This document shows positions 25,806 through 36,580 of a stretch of 64,000 bases of DNA, piece by piece; the first letter of the stretch is position 1; every line of letters starts with the position of its first letter. The notes beneath the pieces are model-generated. The model ran no database searches. It worked only from the letters and a program-made list of their open reading frames with translations, and had not been told where the DNA came from. The position numbers were made by a program, and so were the translations under genes. This DNA comes from Janthinobacterium sp. PC23-8 (GTDB lineage: Bacteria > Pseudomonadota > Gammaproteobacteria > Burkholderiales > Burkholderiaceae_D): contig NZ_NJGY01000003.1 of the NCBI RefSeq assembly GCF_002250505.1, forward strand, positions 816,660 to 880,659, written 5' to 3'.

Positions 25806-26896
25806 ATGCGTAAAATTAATATTTTTTTTTGCTACTGGCCGCCAGCGGGCCTGCGCTCAGCCAGAGCAGCACCACCATTTACGGTATCGCCGACCTCGGC
25901 GCACGCTACAGCAACGGCATGAATGCCAGTAACGCCCCGATAGCGTCGGGCAGCACCAGCGCCGTGACGAGCGGCGTCAACAACACCAGCCGCTGGGGTC
26001 TGCGCGGCCAGGAAGACCTGGGCAGCGGCTTGCAAGCCATTTTCCAATTGGAAGGCGGTATCAATCTCGATACGGGCAGCGCGGCCAAAGCCGACAAGCT
26101 GTTCGACCGCCTGGCGTGGGTGGGAATGAAAAACGCCTACGGCACCATACAGATAGGCCGCCAGACCAACGCCCTGGTCGACGCCCTCACGCCGGCCGAC
26201 CCGCTGGCCATCCGTTTTGCGTCGTTCAACCCGAACGTCAATGTCGCCGCGCTCAGTAACACGGCCTTCGGCACGCACGCCTTCGGCCAGCAATACGGCA
26301 CCAGCGGCTACGCGGACAATTTCTACCGCATCGACAACATGATCAAGGTCAGCGGCACGAACGGGCCGCTGCGGGCAGTGGCAGCCTATTCCGTCGGCGA
26401 AGTGGCCGACAGTTCAAGCGCCCTGTCCACGCGCGGCGGTGCGTTGATCTACCAGCAAGACGGCCTGGTGCTGTCGGGCGGCGTCACGCGCTTCTACAAC
26501 CGCGACCGGCTGGCGCTCGACGCGGCCACCATCGGCGCGGCCTTCAAGTTCGGCCGCTGGCAGTTCAAGACCAACTTCGCTGCCAACAAGGCCGACACTG
26601 CGGTCAACAAAAGCGTTCACCAGCGTATCGCGTCGGCCGGCATCAGCCACGAGTTGAGCGCCGACCTGCTGCTCACCACCGCTTACTACCGCGTGCGTCG
26701 CGAAACGACGGGCAGGCTCGACGACGGCTTCGACCGCGCCTTCATCTTCCTTGAAAAGTCGATGTCCAAGCGCACCACCCTGTATCTCGAATCGGACTTC
26801 ACGCGCTGGCGCGGCGATGCCGCCGGCAAAACGGGGGCGCTGGACAACGATACGCGCGCCGAAGCCTTGACGCTCGGACTCCTGCACAAATTCTGA
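25806..26896 (+). pseudogene. Gram-negative porin, frameshifted in its signal peptide at a T9 tract (OFF or phase-variable)
   Basis: From ATG 25806, which has a good ribosome site, the frame reads MRKINIFF and then leaves the porin frame after nine T residues (25822-25830). With ten T the product would open MRKINIFFLLLAASGPALSQ, an excellent signal peptide, and run straight into the mature porin STTIYGIADLG, giving a 364-residue protein. All later porin marks are intact: SRWGLRGQEDLGSGLQAIFQ, DRLAWVGMKNAYGTIQIGRQ and the terminal GLLHKF with a C-terminal Phe. An internal TTG at 25829 would give only a shortened leader. So the gene is one base from functional, by mutation, phase variation or sequencing error. 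Confidence 0.8.
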
Positions 26897-26965
26897 TGGC
26901 GCTGGAAACCGGTCGCCATCCGCGGCAAGAAACACCGTTGTTTAAACGGCATTAAAGGTGAGTAT

Positions 26966-28558
26966 ATGAACTGGCAATGGTTTACGAATATGAAGATCGC
27001 ATACAAGCTGTTGCTTTCTTTTTTGATCATTTTGATCCTGACATTGGCGACCGGCATATTCGGCATTTTGCAAACCGAGCGCCTGAATGCCGCCTCCACC
27101 GGCGTGCTTAACAACACCTTGCCCAGCGTGCGCTACGCGTTGCTGATGAAAGCGACACTGAACCGCATGCGGGTATCGGAATTGCAGCACATTCTTTCCA
27201 GCGAAGTCAGCGATTTCGACTACTACGAGAAGAGCATCGGGTCACGCACCAAGGAATTTACGGGGTTCGTCGAAAAATTTACTTTATTGGTCGATACCGC
27301 CGAAGAAAAACAACTATTCGAGTCGTTGAATCAGTCGTTTGTGGATTATCGGACGGCCAGCAAGAAAGTACTCGCCTTGTCGCGCGCAGGAAATCAGGAC
27401 GAGGCGCGAAAAGCCATCCGTGGCGATTCCGTGAAATTGTTCCGCAAGGTCAATGACCTCGTCGACAAGCTGGTCGACTTGAGCCAGGAGGAAAGCGCTC
27501 GCGCCCTGGTCACCAATGACTATCTGATGTCCTCGTCACGCGGCTGGATCATCGGGATTCTGGCAGCGGCAATGCTCATTAGCGTGACGCTGGCCTTGTT
27601 CATCGCAGGCATGATCAGCCGACCGCTGCGAGCCGTGGTCAGCGTCGCTGAAAGAGTCGCCAGCGGCGATCTGACCGCGTCGATGACGGTCGCTTCGACC
27701 GACGAGATCGGCCAGTTGCAGCGCGCCATGCAAACCATGACGGCAAGTTTACAGACGCTGGTGGGACAAGTGCGCGGAGGAACGGTCGCGATTAATATCG
27801 CGTCGCAAGAAATTGCCAGCGGCAATCTCGATTTGTCGTCGCGCACAGAGCAGCAAGCGGCGTCGCTTGAAGAAACGGCGGCGGCGATGGAAGAACTCAC
27901 CTCCACCGTCAAGCAGACCGCCGTCAACGCCCTGGAAGCGAACAGCCTGGTCGCCACCGCTGCGGCGGTAGCTGGCCAAGGCGGCGCGGTGGTCAGTGAA
28001 GTCATTTCCACCATGAATTCCATCAACGAATCCTCGCGCAAGATCGTCGATATCATCAGCGTCATCGACGGTATCGCCTTCCAGACCAATATCCTGGCGC
28101 TGAACGCGGCGGTCGAGGCCGCCCGCGCAGGCGAGCAAGGCCGTGGCTTTGCCGTGGTGGCGAGCGAAGTGCGCAACCTGGCGCAACGCAGTGCCGCTGC
28201 CGCGAAGGAAATCAAGGGTTTGATCAATGACTCGGTGGAAAAAGTCGGCGCTGGCAGCAAGTTGGTCGATCAGGCGGGCAGCACGATGGCGGATGTGGTC
28301 GCAAGTGTCCGCAAGGTGAGCGATATCGTCAACGAAATCAGCTCCGCCACGCAAGAACAAAGCGGGGGCATCGAGGAAGTTAACATCGCCATCATCAAAA
28401 TGGACGAGGTTACCCAGCAAAATGCCGCCCTGGTCGAGCAGGCCGCCGCAGCCGCCCAATCCATGCAGGATCAGGCCGCCCAACTGGCGCAGGCCATCAA
28501 GGTATTCCGGCTCGATAATGGCCCGGCCTCGAGGAGCGCCAGTCTTTTGATGAAGTGA
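26966..28558 (+). CDS. Methyl-accepting chemotaxis protein
   Basis: A 530-residue chemoreceptor. Transmembrane helix 1 is at about 12-32; the periplasmic part (33-187) looks like a four-helix-bundle sensor with [20 protein letters not shown]; helix 2 is at about 190-212. A HAMP domain follows ([18 protein letters not shown]), then the signalling coiled coil with the hairpin tip near residue 385 ([18 protein letters not shown]). There is no NWETF-type C-terminal pentapeptide, so it may depend on other receptors for adaptation enzymes. It follows the porin by about 70 bases and may be co-transcribed. Its ligand is unknown. Confidence 0.9.
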   Translation: MNWQWFTNMKIAYKLLLSFLIILILTLATGIFGILQTERLNAASTGVLNNTLPSVRYALLMKATLNRMRVSELQHILSSEVSDFDYYEKSIGSRTKEFTGFVEKFTLLVDTAEEKQLFESLNQSFVDYRTASKKVLALSRAGNQDEARKAIRGDSVKLFRKVNDLVDKLVDLSQEESARALVTNDYLMSSSRGWIIGILAAAMLISVTLALFIAGMISRPLRAVVSVAERVASGDLTASMTVASTDEIGQLQRAMQTMTASLQTLVGQVRGGTVAINIASQEIASGNLDLSSRTEQQAASLEETAAAMEELTSTVKQTAVNALEANSLVATAAAVAGQGGAVVSEVISTMNSINESSRKIVDIISVIDGIAFQTNILALNAAVEAARAGEQGRGFAVVASEVRNLAQRSAAAAKEIKGLINDSVEKVGAGSKLVDQAGSTMADVVASVRKVSDIVNEISSATQEQSGGIEEVNIAIIKMDEVTQQNAALVEQAAAAAQSMQDQAAQLAQAIKVFRLDNGPASRSASLLMK

Positions 28559-28564
28559 GGCCGT

Positions 28565-28616
28565 CGCGCTTGCGTCCCGCGCTTGCGCCTCGCGCTTGCG
28601 CCTCGCGCTTGCGCCT
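28565..28616. repeat. Four tandem copies of a 13-bp repeat
   Basis: The unit CGCGCTTGCGCCT is present three times in perfect register after one variant copy (CGCGCTTGCGTCC). The array fills the gap between the convergent chemoreceptor and transglutaminase genes and touches the latter's stop codon. It could vary in copy number between strains. Confidence 0.9.
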
Positions 28617-29542
28617 TACACCTGGCCGGGCAGCGGCAACGGCGTCACCGTCACCTGCACATCGAGCTCCTGCCGCCCGCCGCCGAGCACGATGCCGCGC
28701 ATTGGCGTGACGTCGCTGAAGTCGCGGCCCCAGCCCAGGGTGATGTGTTCGTGCTGCACCAGGCAGCGGTTGGTCGGGTCGAAATCGATCCAGCCCAGCG
28801 CGGGGCAATACACCGAGACCCAGGCGTGCGAGGCGTCGGCGCCGACCAGGCGCGGCTTGCCGGCGGGCGGGTGGGTCAGGATGTAGCCGCTGATGTAGCG
28901 CGCCGGCAGGCCGATGCTGCGCAGGCAGCCGATCATCAGCTGGGCGAAATCCTGGCACACACCACGCCGGCCGCGCAGCACCTGTTCGAGCGGGGTCGAA
29001 ATCTCGGTGGCCTTGCTGTCGAATTCGAAGTCGTCGAAAATGCGCTGGGTCAGCTCCAGCGCCGCGTCGAGCTGGGGCCGGCCCGGCGTGTAGCTGACGC
29101 GCGCGTAGGCTTCCAGTTCCGGGAACCACTTGACATGGGGCGAGGCATACAGGTAGCGGCACGCCTCCAGGGTGGCGGCGCTTTTTTCCTTGCCCATCAT
29201 GTCGCGCACGCTCTCCCACGGCAGCGTGGCCGCGATGTGCGCCAGGTCGGGGCGCGCGCGCAGCAGCACCGTCGATTCGGCATGCACCAGCAGGCTGTCG
29301 TGCGGTACGGTGATGGCCACGTGGCGGATGCGGTTGCCAAAATAATCGACGCCATCCTTGCCTTCACTGATGACCGGATCGAGCCAGGTCAGGTGCGATT
29401 CGGTCTGCTGCCAGCCAAACGAGCGCGGCGCCATGTGCAGGTATTGCTGCGACAAGGTGACCGTGCTCTGATAGCGGTAGCGCGTCTCGTGCACCACGCG
29501 GTAGCGGGCGCACGCTGCGGCGCCGGCGGGCCAGTCACTCAT
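28616..29542 (-). CDS. Transglutaminase-like cysteine peptidase family protein
   Basis: A 308-residue cytosolic protein with the N-terminal bacterial transglutaminase domain (YRVVHETRYRYQSTVTLSQQ) and the papain-like core. Cys196 is in RRGVCQDFAQLM, the catalytic His in DASHAWVSVY near residue 240 and the Asp in IDFDPTNR near 255. It overlaps the ATP-grasp gene by 4 bases and is the last gene of a three-gene operon with that gene and a DUF2126 transglutaminase. Such sets are predicted to build and cleave peptide-like amide bonds on an unknown target. A 119-base copy of its 3' end lies at 16676. Confidence 0.88.
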   Translation of the reverse strand: MSDWPAGAAACARYRVVHETRYRYQSTVTLSQQYLHMAPRSFGWQQTESHLTWLDPVISEGKDGVDYFGNRIRHVAITVPHDSLLVHAESTVLLRARPDLAHIAATLPWESVRDMMGKEKSAATLEACRYLYASPHVKWFPELEAYARVSYTPGRPQLDAALELTQRIFDDFEFDSKATEISTPLEQVLRGRRGVCQDFAQLMIGCLRSIGLPARYISGYILTHPPAGKPRLVGADASHAWVSVYCPALGWIDFDPTNRCLVQHEHITLGWGRDFSDVTPMRGIVLGGGRQELDVQVTVTPLPLPGQV

Positions 29543-32142
29543 GATGTGCGTTTCCTTTGCTGGCCATTGTCGGTGTAGCTGAAAAATTGCACGCTGATGT
29601 GTTCGGACAGGGCCGCGCTGGCCAGCTGGATCCGGTTCAGCAGCGCGCTCAGGCTGGCGTTGCCGTAATTGAGGTCGGTGCCCGGCGCCAGCGCGTTCAA
29701 TTCATCCTTCAATGGCGCCAGCAGGTGTTCGCCGCAGGCGCCATGGGTCTGCGCGATTCTGTGCAAGGTGCCAAGGATGCCGTCGATCTGGAACAGCACA
29801 GAGCGCGGATTGCTTTCGTCGCACAGCAGCAGGTCCAGCACCGGCAGCCATTCGGGCTGGGCGCGGTAGCGGGCGCGGTAGGTGACGATGCTGTCGGACA
29901 GTTCGAGCAGCCATTCCAGGTTGGCGTTCCGGTCCATCGCCAGTGCGCGCTGCAGCACTTCGCACTGGAATTGCAGGCGCTCGAGACGGCGGCCGATCGA
30001 CATGAAGCGCCAGCCCAGGTCGCGCGTCATGCCGTCGAGCGCGAAGCCGGCCAGCATCATCAGCGAGGCGGCGGCGTCGTCGAGGATGGTCATCGCCGCC
30101 GACTGCGATGGCCGCTCGCCGGCGTGCACCGCCGGCTGCACCATGCGATTCAAGGCACGCCAGTTGTCGACCGAAAAACGCTCATGCAACTGGCCGGCCA
30201 CCTGGTGCAACTGGCGCTGCTGCCGTGCCAGGCCGGGCACGGCCGGCGAGACCACCGCCAGCAGCAGGGCCGATTCGATTTCGGCGTCGCTGAAGATGGT
30301 GGCGGGCGGCACGCCGGCGGGCTTCTGGCTCATGACTTGCGCACCCTGGCTTTGCGACTGCGACTGCGACTGGCCAGGCTGCAGCGGCGCCGGCTTGCTG
30401 GCGGCGTCGAGCAGCTGGAAATGGATGCACAAGGCTTCGACGGTGGGCCACTCGGCGCCGCGCTGGTCGAAGCGCACGTTGAACAGGAAATGCAGCGCCA
30501 CCCGCAGCAGGCGGCCGGTATTGTCGCAGCGTTCGGCGTGACGGCCGAACCACAGCAGGTTTTCCGCCACCCGGCTCGACAGATTGGTGTCTTCGCGCAC
30601 CAGGTTTTCGCTGGTGATGCTGCGGTGCTGGGGCCGGTGCACCTCTACCCTGGCGCGCGCCTGCACCCACGTATCCTTGCTGGCGCCGCCCATGTGCATG
30701 GTCAGCACGCGCGCATCGTGGCCGGTAGCCACCCGCGTCAGCCCGCCCGGCATCACCACGTAGCCATTCGGCGTGGCGCAGGCGAACACGCGCAGGCCGA
30801 TGGCGCGCGCCTGCAGGCCTGAGGCGGCGCCGCCTTTCCACACCGGCGCCTGCGACAGCCGCACCACTTCCTGGGCGATGAAGTTGTCGGGATTGGCGCG
30901 CAGTCCGGCGATAAACGCCTCGCGCGCCGCGCCGTCCAGGTCTTTGCCGAACACCGCCGATTGCGGGCGCTGGGAAAAACTGGGTTTGATGACCAGCCGG
31001 TCGAGCTTTTCGATCACGGCCTCCAGCGCCGCCGGCTCGCCGCACCACCAGGTGGCCACCGAAGGCATCTTCAATGGCTCGCCCAGCAGGCGGCGCGACA
31101 GCGCCGGCAGGAAGCCTAGCAGGGCGCCCGATTCGAGCAGGCTCGAACCGAGGCTGTTGGCGACCAGCACATTGCCGCGCCGGGCCGCCTGGGTCAGGCC
31201 CGCCACGCCCAGCATGGAGCCGTCCAGCTCCAGCGGGTCGCAGGCTTCGTCGTCGACCCGGCGCAGGATCACGTGCACCCGCTGCAGGCCGGCCAGGGTT
31301 TTCAAATACACCACGCCGTCGCGCACGGTCAGGTCGCCGCCTTCGACCAGCGGCATGCCAAGATAGCGCGCCAGGTAGGCCTGTTCGTAATAGCTGGCGG
31401 TGCGCGGACCGGCCGTCAGCAGCACGATCAGCGGCATGTCGCCGTCGCGCAGCGGCACCGGCTTGTCGCCGCTGGCCGCGCACAGCCGTCCCCAGTGCAC
31501 CAGGCTGTCGTGCATGGTGCGGAAGAAGCGCGACAGCGGCTGCACTTTCAGCTCGCGCAGCAGGTCGGGGAAGGTGGGCGAGATGATGGCGCGGTTTTCC
31601 AGCGCATAGCCGGCGCCCGACGGCGCCTGGGTGCGGTCGGCCACCACCCACCAGCCGCCATCGGGCGCACGCGCCAGGTCCACCGCGTAAAAATGCAGGG
31701 CCACGTTGTCATGATGCGGGATATCGTGGCAGGGGCGCAAAAAGCCCGCATGGCCGTGGATCAGCGCCGGCGGCAGCAAGCCCTCGCGCAGCATCTGCTG
31801 CTTGCCATAGACATCGCCAAGGATCTGGTTGAGCAGGCTGGCGCGCTGGATCACCGCCGCCTCGATGACGCTCCATTCGTCGGGCGGCAGGATCAGCGGC
31901 AGGGCGTTCAGGTCCCACGGCCGCTGGCGGCCGTCGCGGTCGGCCGGCACATTGTAGGTGACGCCGTTTTCGCGCACCTGCCGCTGCACCATCTCGTTAC
32001 GCTGGCGCATCATGCTCGGCGCTTCGTGCTCCAGGTTGGCCAGCATCGCGCGCCAGTGCGCGCGCGGTACCCTCGCCGCGTCCAGCATTTCATCGAAGCT
32101 GTCGGGCGCGGCCAGGTAATGAGCGAGAAGAGGAGAGGGCAT
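29539..32142 (-). CDS. Fused circularly permuted ATP-grasp / alpha-E domain protein
   Basis: An 867-residue fusion from ATG 32142 (MPSPLLAHYLAA). The N-terminal 480 residues are the circularly permuted type-2 ATP-grasp, with LIHGHAGFLRPCHD, FYAVDLARAPDGGWWVVADR, GSSLLESGALLGFLPALSR and VIKPSFSQRPQSAVFG as recognisable segments. After about residue 535 comes the helical alpha-E domain, starting SSRVAENLLWFGRHAERCDN. The two are separate genes in many bacteria. The family is predicted to ligate amino acids or peptides using ATP. A run of four Ser-Gln dipeptides near residue 610 lies in the alpha-E part. It starts 42 bases after the DUF2126 gene. Confidence 0.88.
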   Translation of the reverse strand: MPSPLLAHYLAAPDSFDEMLDAARVPRAHWRAMLANLEHEAPSMMRQRNEMVQRQVRENGVTYNVPADRDGRQRPWDLNALPLILPPDEWSVIEAAVIQRASLLNQILGDVYGKQQMLREGLLPPALIHGHAGFLRPCHDIPHHDNVALHFYAVDLARAPDGGWWVVADRTQAPSGAGYALENRAIISPTFPDLLRELKVQPLSRFFRTMHDSLVHWGRLCAASGDKPVPLRDGDMPLIVLLTAGPRTASYYEQAYLARYLGMPLVEGGDLTVRDGVVYLKTLAGLQRVHVILRRVDDEACDPLELDGSMLGVAGLTQAARRGNVLVANSLGSSLLESGALLGFLPALSRRLLGEPLKMPSVATWWCGEPAALEAVIEKLDRLVIKPSFSQRPQSAVFGKDLDGAAREAFIAGLRANPDNFIAQEVVRLSQAPVWKGGAASGLQARAIGLRVFACATPNGYVVMPGGLTRVATGHDARVLTMHMGGASKDTWVQARARVEVHRPQHRSITSENLVREDTNLSSRVAENLLWFGRHAERCDNTGRLLRVALHFLFNVRFDQRGAEWPTVEALCIHFQLLDAASKPAPLQPGQSQSQSQSQGAQVMSQKPAGVPPATIFSDAEIESALLLAVVSPAVPGLARQQRQLHQVAGQLHERFSVDNWRALNRMVQPAVHAGERPSQSAAMTILDDAAASLMMLAGFALDGMTRDLGWRFMSIGRRLERLQFQCEVLQRALAMDRNANLEWLLELSDSIVTYRARYRAQPEWLPVLDLLLCDESNPRSVLFQIDGILGTLHRIAQTHGACGEHLLAPLKDELNALAPGTDLNYGNASLSALLNRIQLASAALSEHISVQFFSYTDNGQQRKRTS

Positions 32143-32183
32143 GGGCACGCGTTGCGAGTAGATTGCAGGATCGCAACAATAGG

Positions 32184-35100
32184 TCAATACGGCTGCCAGC
32201 GCAAGTCCAGGGTCATCGGGAAGCTCGGATTGTGTGCCTCTTTCATCACAGTCATCGGGCCAGGCGTGTGGCCGTGTGGCCAGAAACGCGCAAAACGGCG
32301 CGCTTCGGCGGCGTTGGCGTTGACGGGCGAACCGACCTCGCTGCGTCCGCCCGGATGCACCACGTGGTAGGTGCAACCGCCGATCGCGCGCCCGCTCCAG
32401 GTGTCGACCAGGTCGAATGTGAGTGGCGCCTGCACCCGGATGCTCGGATGCAGCGCCGACCACGGGCTCCACGCGCGAAAGCGCACGCCGGCCACGTATT
32501 CGCCGGGCACGCCGGTCGGATGCAGCGGCAGCATGCGGCCGTTGCAGGCGACGATATGGCGCCCGTCCGTCAAGCCGCGCACCAGCAGCTGCATGCGTTC
32601 GACCGACGAGTCGACATAGCGGGCCGTGCCGCCGGCGGAGACTTCTTCGCCCAGCACGTTCCACGGCTCGATGGCCTGGCGCAGTTCCATTTCCACGCCC
32701 TCGTAGACCACGGTGCCGAAGCGCGGGAAGCGAAATTCGATGAAAGGCTCGAACCAGTGGTCCTCGAACTGGTAGCCGGCCTCGCGCAAGTCGCGCGCGA
32801 CATCGCGGATGTCCTGGGCGACAAAATGCGGCAGCATCCAGCGGTCGTGCAGCGCCGTGCCCCAGTGCACCAGCTTGGCCTGGAACGGCTGGCGCCAGAA
32901 GCGGGCCACCAGCGCGCGCAGCAGCAGCATTTGCAGCAAGCTCATGCGCTCGTGCGGCGGCATCTCGAAAGCGCGGAATTCCACCAGGCCCAAGCGGCCG
33001 GTCGGGCCGTCCGGCGAATACAGTTTATCGATCGAAAACTCCGAGCGGTGCGTATTGCCGGTCAGGTCGACCAGCATATTGCGCAGCAGGCGGTCGACCA
33101 TCCACGGCTTGTCGCCCGGGTGCATGGTTGGCAGCACCTGGTCCATCTGCTGGAAGGCGATGGCCAGCTCGTACAGATTGTCGTCGCGCGCTTCATCGAC
33201 GCGCGGCGCCTGGCTGGTCGGCCCGATAAAGGTGCCCGAGAACAGGTACGACAAGGCAGGATGCACCTGCCAGTAGGTGATCAGGCTTTTCAGCAGGTCG
33301 GGCCGGCGCAGCATCGGGCTGTCTTCGGCGGTGGCGCCGCCGAGGGTGGCGTGGTTGCCGCCGCCGGTGCCGGTATGGCGGCCGTCGAGCATGAATTTTT
33401 CGGTGCCCAGGCGCGTCAGGCGCGCCTCCTGGTACAGGGTGGACATGTTATAGACCAGCTCATTCCAGCTGGCCGCCGGATGGATATTGACTTCGATCAC
33501 GCCCGGGTCGGGGGTGACGCTGAGCAGCTTGATGCGCGGGTCGCGCGGCGGCGGATAGCCCTCGATCCACAGCTTCATCTTCAGCTTCGATGCGGTGTTT
33601 TCCACCGCCGTGACCAGCGCCAGATAGTCCTCGATACGCTTTAAGGGCGGCATGAAGATATGCAGGCGGCCGGCGCGCACCTCGATGCACAGCGCGGTAT
33701 GGATCACGTCGCGCGCGGCAGGGTCTTGCGGCGTGCGCGCCCTGGCGGTATTGTCCGCAGTTTTTTCCGCCCCTTTGGCGGCGGCCAGGCCCAGCACCGG
33801 GCGCTTGTCTTTTTTCGCTGCCGGCAGCGCGCCGCGCGGCGCGAACGGATCGACATCGAACTCCAGATCGGCTTCGCGCTCTTCCGGCAGCACCCACGGC
33901 AGGGTGGCCAGCGGCAGGCGCAGGCCCATCGGCGAATCGCCTTCGATCAGGTACAGGTGCTCGCGCCGCAGCGGCCAGGCCGAGGTGCGCCAGTTGGTGC
34001 CGAGCATGACGGAAGGGTCGTAATCGGCCGCCTTCAACGGCAGCACATAGCCGGCCACCTGGCCCAGGCCGTGCTCCAGCAGCCGCGCCAGGCGGCGCCG
34101 CTCTTCGGGCGCCTTCAGGTCGGCCTGCAAGGGGTCGAGGTTGCGTGGCAGCGCCTGTTCGCGCTGGGCCTGCAACAGCACGTCCTCGTAGGCGGGGATG
34201 GCGCTGTGGGCGGGCAGGCGCAATGTTCTGGTCAGTTCGGCGGCAAAGCTGGCCGCCTCTTCGCTGCCATAGCCGTCATTGACGTGTTCATCGGAGAACA
34301 GGGTAGCGTCCAGCCACATCGGCTGGCCGTCGACGCGCCAGAAAATATTCAACGCCCAGCGCGGCAGCGGCTCGCCCGGATACCATTTGCCCTGGCCGTA
34401 GTGCAGCATGCCGCCCGGCGCAAAGTGGTTTTTCAGGCGGTGCATCAGGTTGCCGGCCAGTTCGCGCTTGTCGTCGCCGTGGGCAAGGGTGTTCCATTGC
34501 GCGCCATCCATGTCGTCGATCGACACAAACGTCGGCTCGCCGCCTTGCGTGAGGCGCACGTCCTGGCGTTTCAGGTCGGCGTCGACCTGCTGGCCCAGCT
34601 GGTCGATTTTCTGCCAGTCCGCTTCCGAATACGGTTTGGTCACGCGCGGGTCTTCGTGGATGCGGGTAACCGTCATTTCATGGAAAAACGTGACTTCGGC
34701 CTGGTCGGTATAGCCGCTGACCGGCGCGGCCGACGATGGCATGGCCGTGCAGGCCAGCGGAATATGGCCTTCGCTGGCCAGCATGCCGGAAGTCGGGTCC
34801 AGCCCGATCCAGCCGGCGCCCGGGATATACACCTCGGTCCAGGCGTGCAGGTCGGTAAAATCTTCCGCCGCGCCGCTGGGGCCGTCCAGCGCCTGCTGGT
34901 CGGCGCGCAATTGAATCAGGTAGCCGGACACGAAACGCGCCGCCAGCCCCAGTTCGCGCAGGATCTGCACCAGCAGCCAGCCGCTGTCGCGGCAGGAGCC
35001 GGAACGCTTCTCCAGGGTGTCTTCCGGCGCCTGCACGCCAGGCTCCATGCGCAGCAGGTAGGCGATGTCCTGCTGAAGGCGCTGGTTGATGGCGACCAGG

Positions 35101-35543
35101 AAGTCATTGGTCAACATCGGCTGCGCCAGCAGGGCCGCGCGTGCGGACGCCACCCATGCGGTCAGCAGCGGCCCGGCCGGTTCCGTGACCAGGTAGGGGC
35201 TCAGTTCCGCCGTCAGTTGCTCCGGGTAGGCGAACGGAAATTTTTCAGCGTATTTTTCAACGAAGAAATCGAACGGGTTAATGACCGTCATGTCGGCCAC
35301 CAGATCGACCGTGAAGTCGAGCACGTCAGTTTTTTCCTGGAACACAAAACGGCCGATGTAATTGCCGTAAGGATCTTGCTGCCAGTTGATGAAATGGTCC
35401 TGCGGCTGCACTGTCAGCGAGTAGGACAGGATCGGCGTGCGCGCATGGGGTGCCGGGCGCAGGCGTACTTCGTGCGGCGACAGATTGACCAGACGGTCGT
35501 AACGGTAACTGGTCTTGTGGTGCAGCGCGATACGGATAGCCAT
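32184..35543 (-). CDS. Large transglutaminase with DUF2126 C-terminal region
   Basis: A 1119-residue protein from ATG 35543 ([20 protein letters not shown]). The first 290 residues are a transglutaminase-like domain with Cys184 in [12 protein letters not shown], the His in [15 protein letters not shown] and the Asp in GLDPTSG. The rest is the DUF2126 region, with [19 protein letters not shown] near residue 335 and [17 protein letters not shown] near 720, a segment rich in His and Gly. It heads the operon with the ATP-grasp/alpha-E and second transglutaminase genes. The long form without signal peptide is usual for this family; its substrate is not known. Confidence 0.88.
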   Translation of the reverse strand: MAIRIALHHKTSYRYDRLVNLSPHEVRLRPAPHARTPILSYSLTVQPQDHFINWQQDPYGNYIGRFVFQEKTDVLDFTVDLVADMTVINPFDFFVEKYAEKFPFAYPEQLTAELSPYLVTEPAGPLLTAWVASARAALLAQPMLTNDFLVAINQRLQQDIAYLLRMEPGVQAPEDTLEKRSGSCRDSGWLLVQILRELGLAARFVSGYLIQLRADQQALDGPSGAAEDFTDLHAWTEVYIPGAGWIGLDPTSGMLASEGHIPLACTAMPSSAAPVSGYTDQAEVTFFHEMTVTRIHEDPRVTKPYSEADWQKIDQLGQQVDADLKRQDVRLTQGGEPTFVSIDDMDGAQWNTLAHGDDKRELAGNLMHRLKNHFAPGGMLHYGQGKWYPGEPLPRWALNIFWRVDGQPMWLDATLFSDEHVNDGYGSEEAASFAAELTRTLRLPAHSAIPAYEDVLLQAQREQALPRNLDPLQADLKAPEERRRLARLLEHGLGQVAGYVLPLKAADYDPSVMLGTNWRTSAWPLRREHLYLIEGDSPMGLRLPLATLPWVLPEEREADLEFDVDPFAPRGALPAAKKDKRPVLGLAAAKGAEKTADNTARARTPQDPAARDVIHTALCIEVRAGRLHIFMPPLKRIEDYLALVTAVENTASKLKMKLWIEGYPPPRDPRIKLLSVTPDPGVIEVNIHPAASWNELVYNMSTLYQEARLTRLGTEKFMLDGRHTGTGGGNHATLGGATAEDSPMLRRPDLLKSLITYWQVHPALSYLFSGTFIGPTSQAPRVDEARDDNLYELAIAFQQMDQVLPTMHPGDKPWMVDRLLRNMLVDLTGNTHRSEFSIDKLYSPDGPTGRLGLVEFRAFEMPPHERMSLLQMLLLRALVARFWRQPFQAKLVHWGTALHDRWMLPHFVAQDIRDVARDLREAGYQFEDHWFEPFIEFRFPRFGTVVYEGVEMELRQAIEPWNVLGEEVSAGGTARYVDSSVERMQLLVRGLTDGRHIVACNGRMLPLHPTGVPGEYVAGVRFRAWSPWSALHPSIRVQAPLTFDLVDTWSGRAIGGCTYHVVHPGGRSEVGSPVNANAAEARRFARFWPHGHTPGPMTVMKEAHNPSFPMTLDLRWQPY

Positions 35544-35785
35544 GCGGAGTGCCTTTTCGATGTTGGGCGCGACCTGGAGCGTCGCGATAAGTTGGGTAAA
35601 GCATGTTTCATACCTGAACCGCAAGCGTAACATGCCGCGCACCGCAGGCACGCTTCTTGATAATAGTGGGGTGCTAAGATGCTTTATTGCCTGGACTATC
35701 CTGCAACGCACCGCGCCGACGCCAACCGCGCCGCACGGCGCACCATGATGGTGCAGGCCACTCCGATATTGAAAGCGATGACACC

Positions 35786-36580
35786 ATGTGGCTGCGTACT
35801 GCCTGCAAGCTGGGCTTCACCCTCGACAGTCCGACTCCGTTCATCCTCATGTTGCGCCCACGTAGCGGCGCCTGGCAATGGGTGGCGCGCGAGGCCTACA
35901 CGCTCACGCCAAGCGTGCCGGTGGCGGAATTTACCGATATGTATGGCAACCTGTGCCAGCGCCTGGTGGCGCCGGCCGGCGAATTTGCCATCGAGACCTC
36001 GGCCGACGTCATGACGGCGGACGCCATCGATGTGGCGTTTGGCGCGCCGTTCGACGCCGTGCAATATCTGCCCGACGCGGTGCTGGCCTTTCTGCTGCCG
36101 AGCCGCTATTGCGAAGCCGAGCAGTTCCCGACCATGGCCGGCGAGATCGTCGCCGGCGCGGCGCCCGGGTATGACCAGGTGGCCGCCATCTGCGACTGGA
36201 TACGGCGCGAGGTGCGCTTCGATCCGGCCACGGTGTATGGCCAGATGACGGCCACCGAGGTCAACTTGCGGCGCGAGGGCGTGTGCCGCGACCTGGCGCA
36301 CCTGGGTATCGCCCTGTGCCGCAGCCTGTGCATTCCGGCGCGCATGGTGGTGGGGTATTTGCACGATCTGGTGCCGATGGACCTGCACGCCTGGTTCGAG
36401 GCCTGGGTGGGCGGACGCTGGTACACCTTCGACCCCACGCAGGAACTGGCGCGCGGCGGGCGCGTCACGCTGGGCCTTGGACGCGACGCCGCCGACGTGG
36501 CGATCTTCAACCAGTTTGGACCGGCGTTGCCGCCGCATCGGATGCAGGTAACGGTGCAACTGCTGGAGGCGCCGGTGTAA
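35786..36580 (+). CDS. Third transglutaminase-like protein, divergent from the cluster
   Basis: A 264-residue protein from ATG 35786 ([19 protein letters not shown]). The core has Cys167 in [19 protein letters not shown], His201 in [10 protein letters not shown] and the Asp in YTFDPTQE, so the full triad is present. The N-terminus resembles the short transglutaminases found beside the DUF2126 operon. It is divergent from that operon, 242 bases away, and its last 74 bases overlap the convergent metallopeptidase gene, an unusually long 3' overlap. Confidence 0.85.
   Translation: MWLRTACKLGFTLDSPTPFILMLRPRSGAWQWVAREAYTLTPSVPVAEFTDMYGNLCQRLVAPAGEFAIETSADVMTADAIDVAFGAPFDAVQYLPDAVLAFLLPSRYCEAEQFPTMAGEIVAGAAPGYDQVAAICDWIRREVRFDPATVYGQMTATEVNLRREGVCRDLAHLGIALCRSLCIPARMVVGYLHDLVPMDLHAWFEAWVGGRWYTFDPTQELARGGRVTLGLGRDAADVAIFNQFGPALPPHRMQVTVQLLEAPV

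Noticed and set aside
25744-25932. A 62-codon frame from an ATG before the porin, running through the T tract
   Set aside because: It leaves the porin frame, ends soon after and has no ribosome site; it only reflects the frameshifted leader.
33660-35630. A 656-codon open frame opposite the DUF2126 transglutaminase
   Set aside because: Composition is typical of an antisense shadow and it has no start context or motif, while the other strand has a complete family protein.
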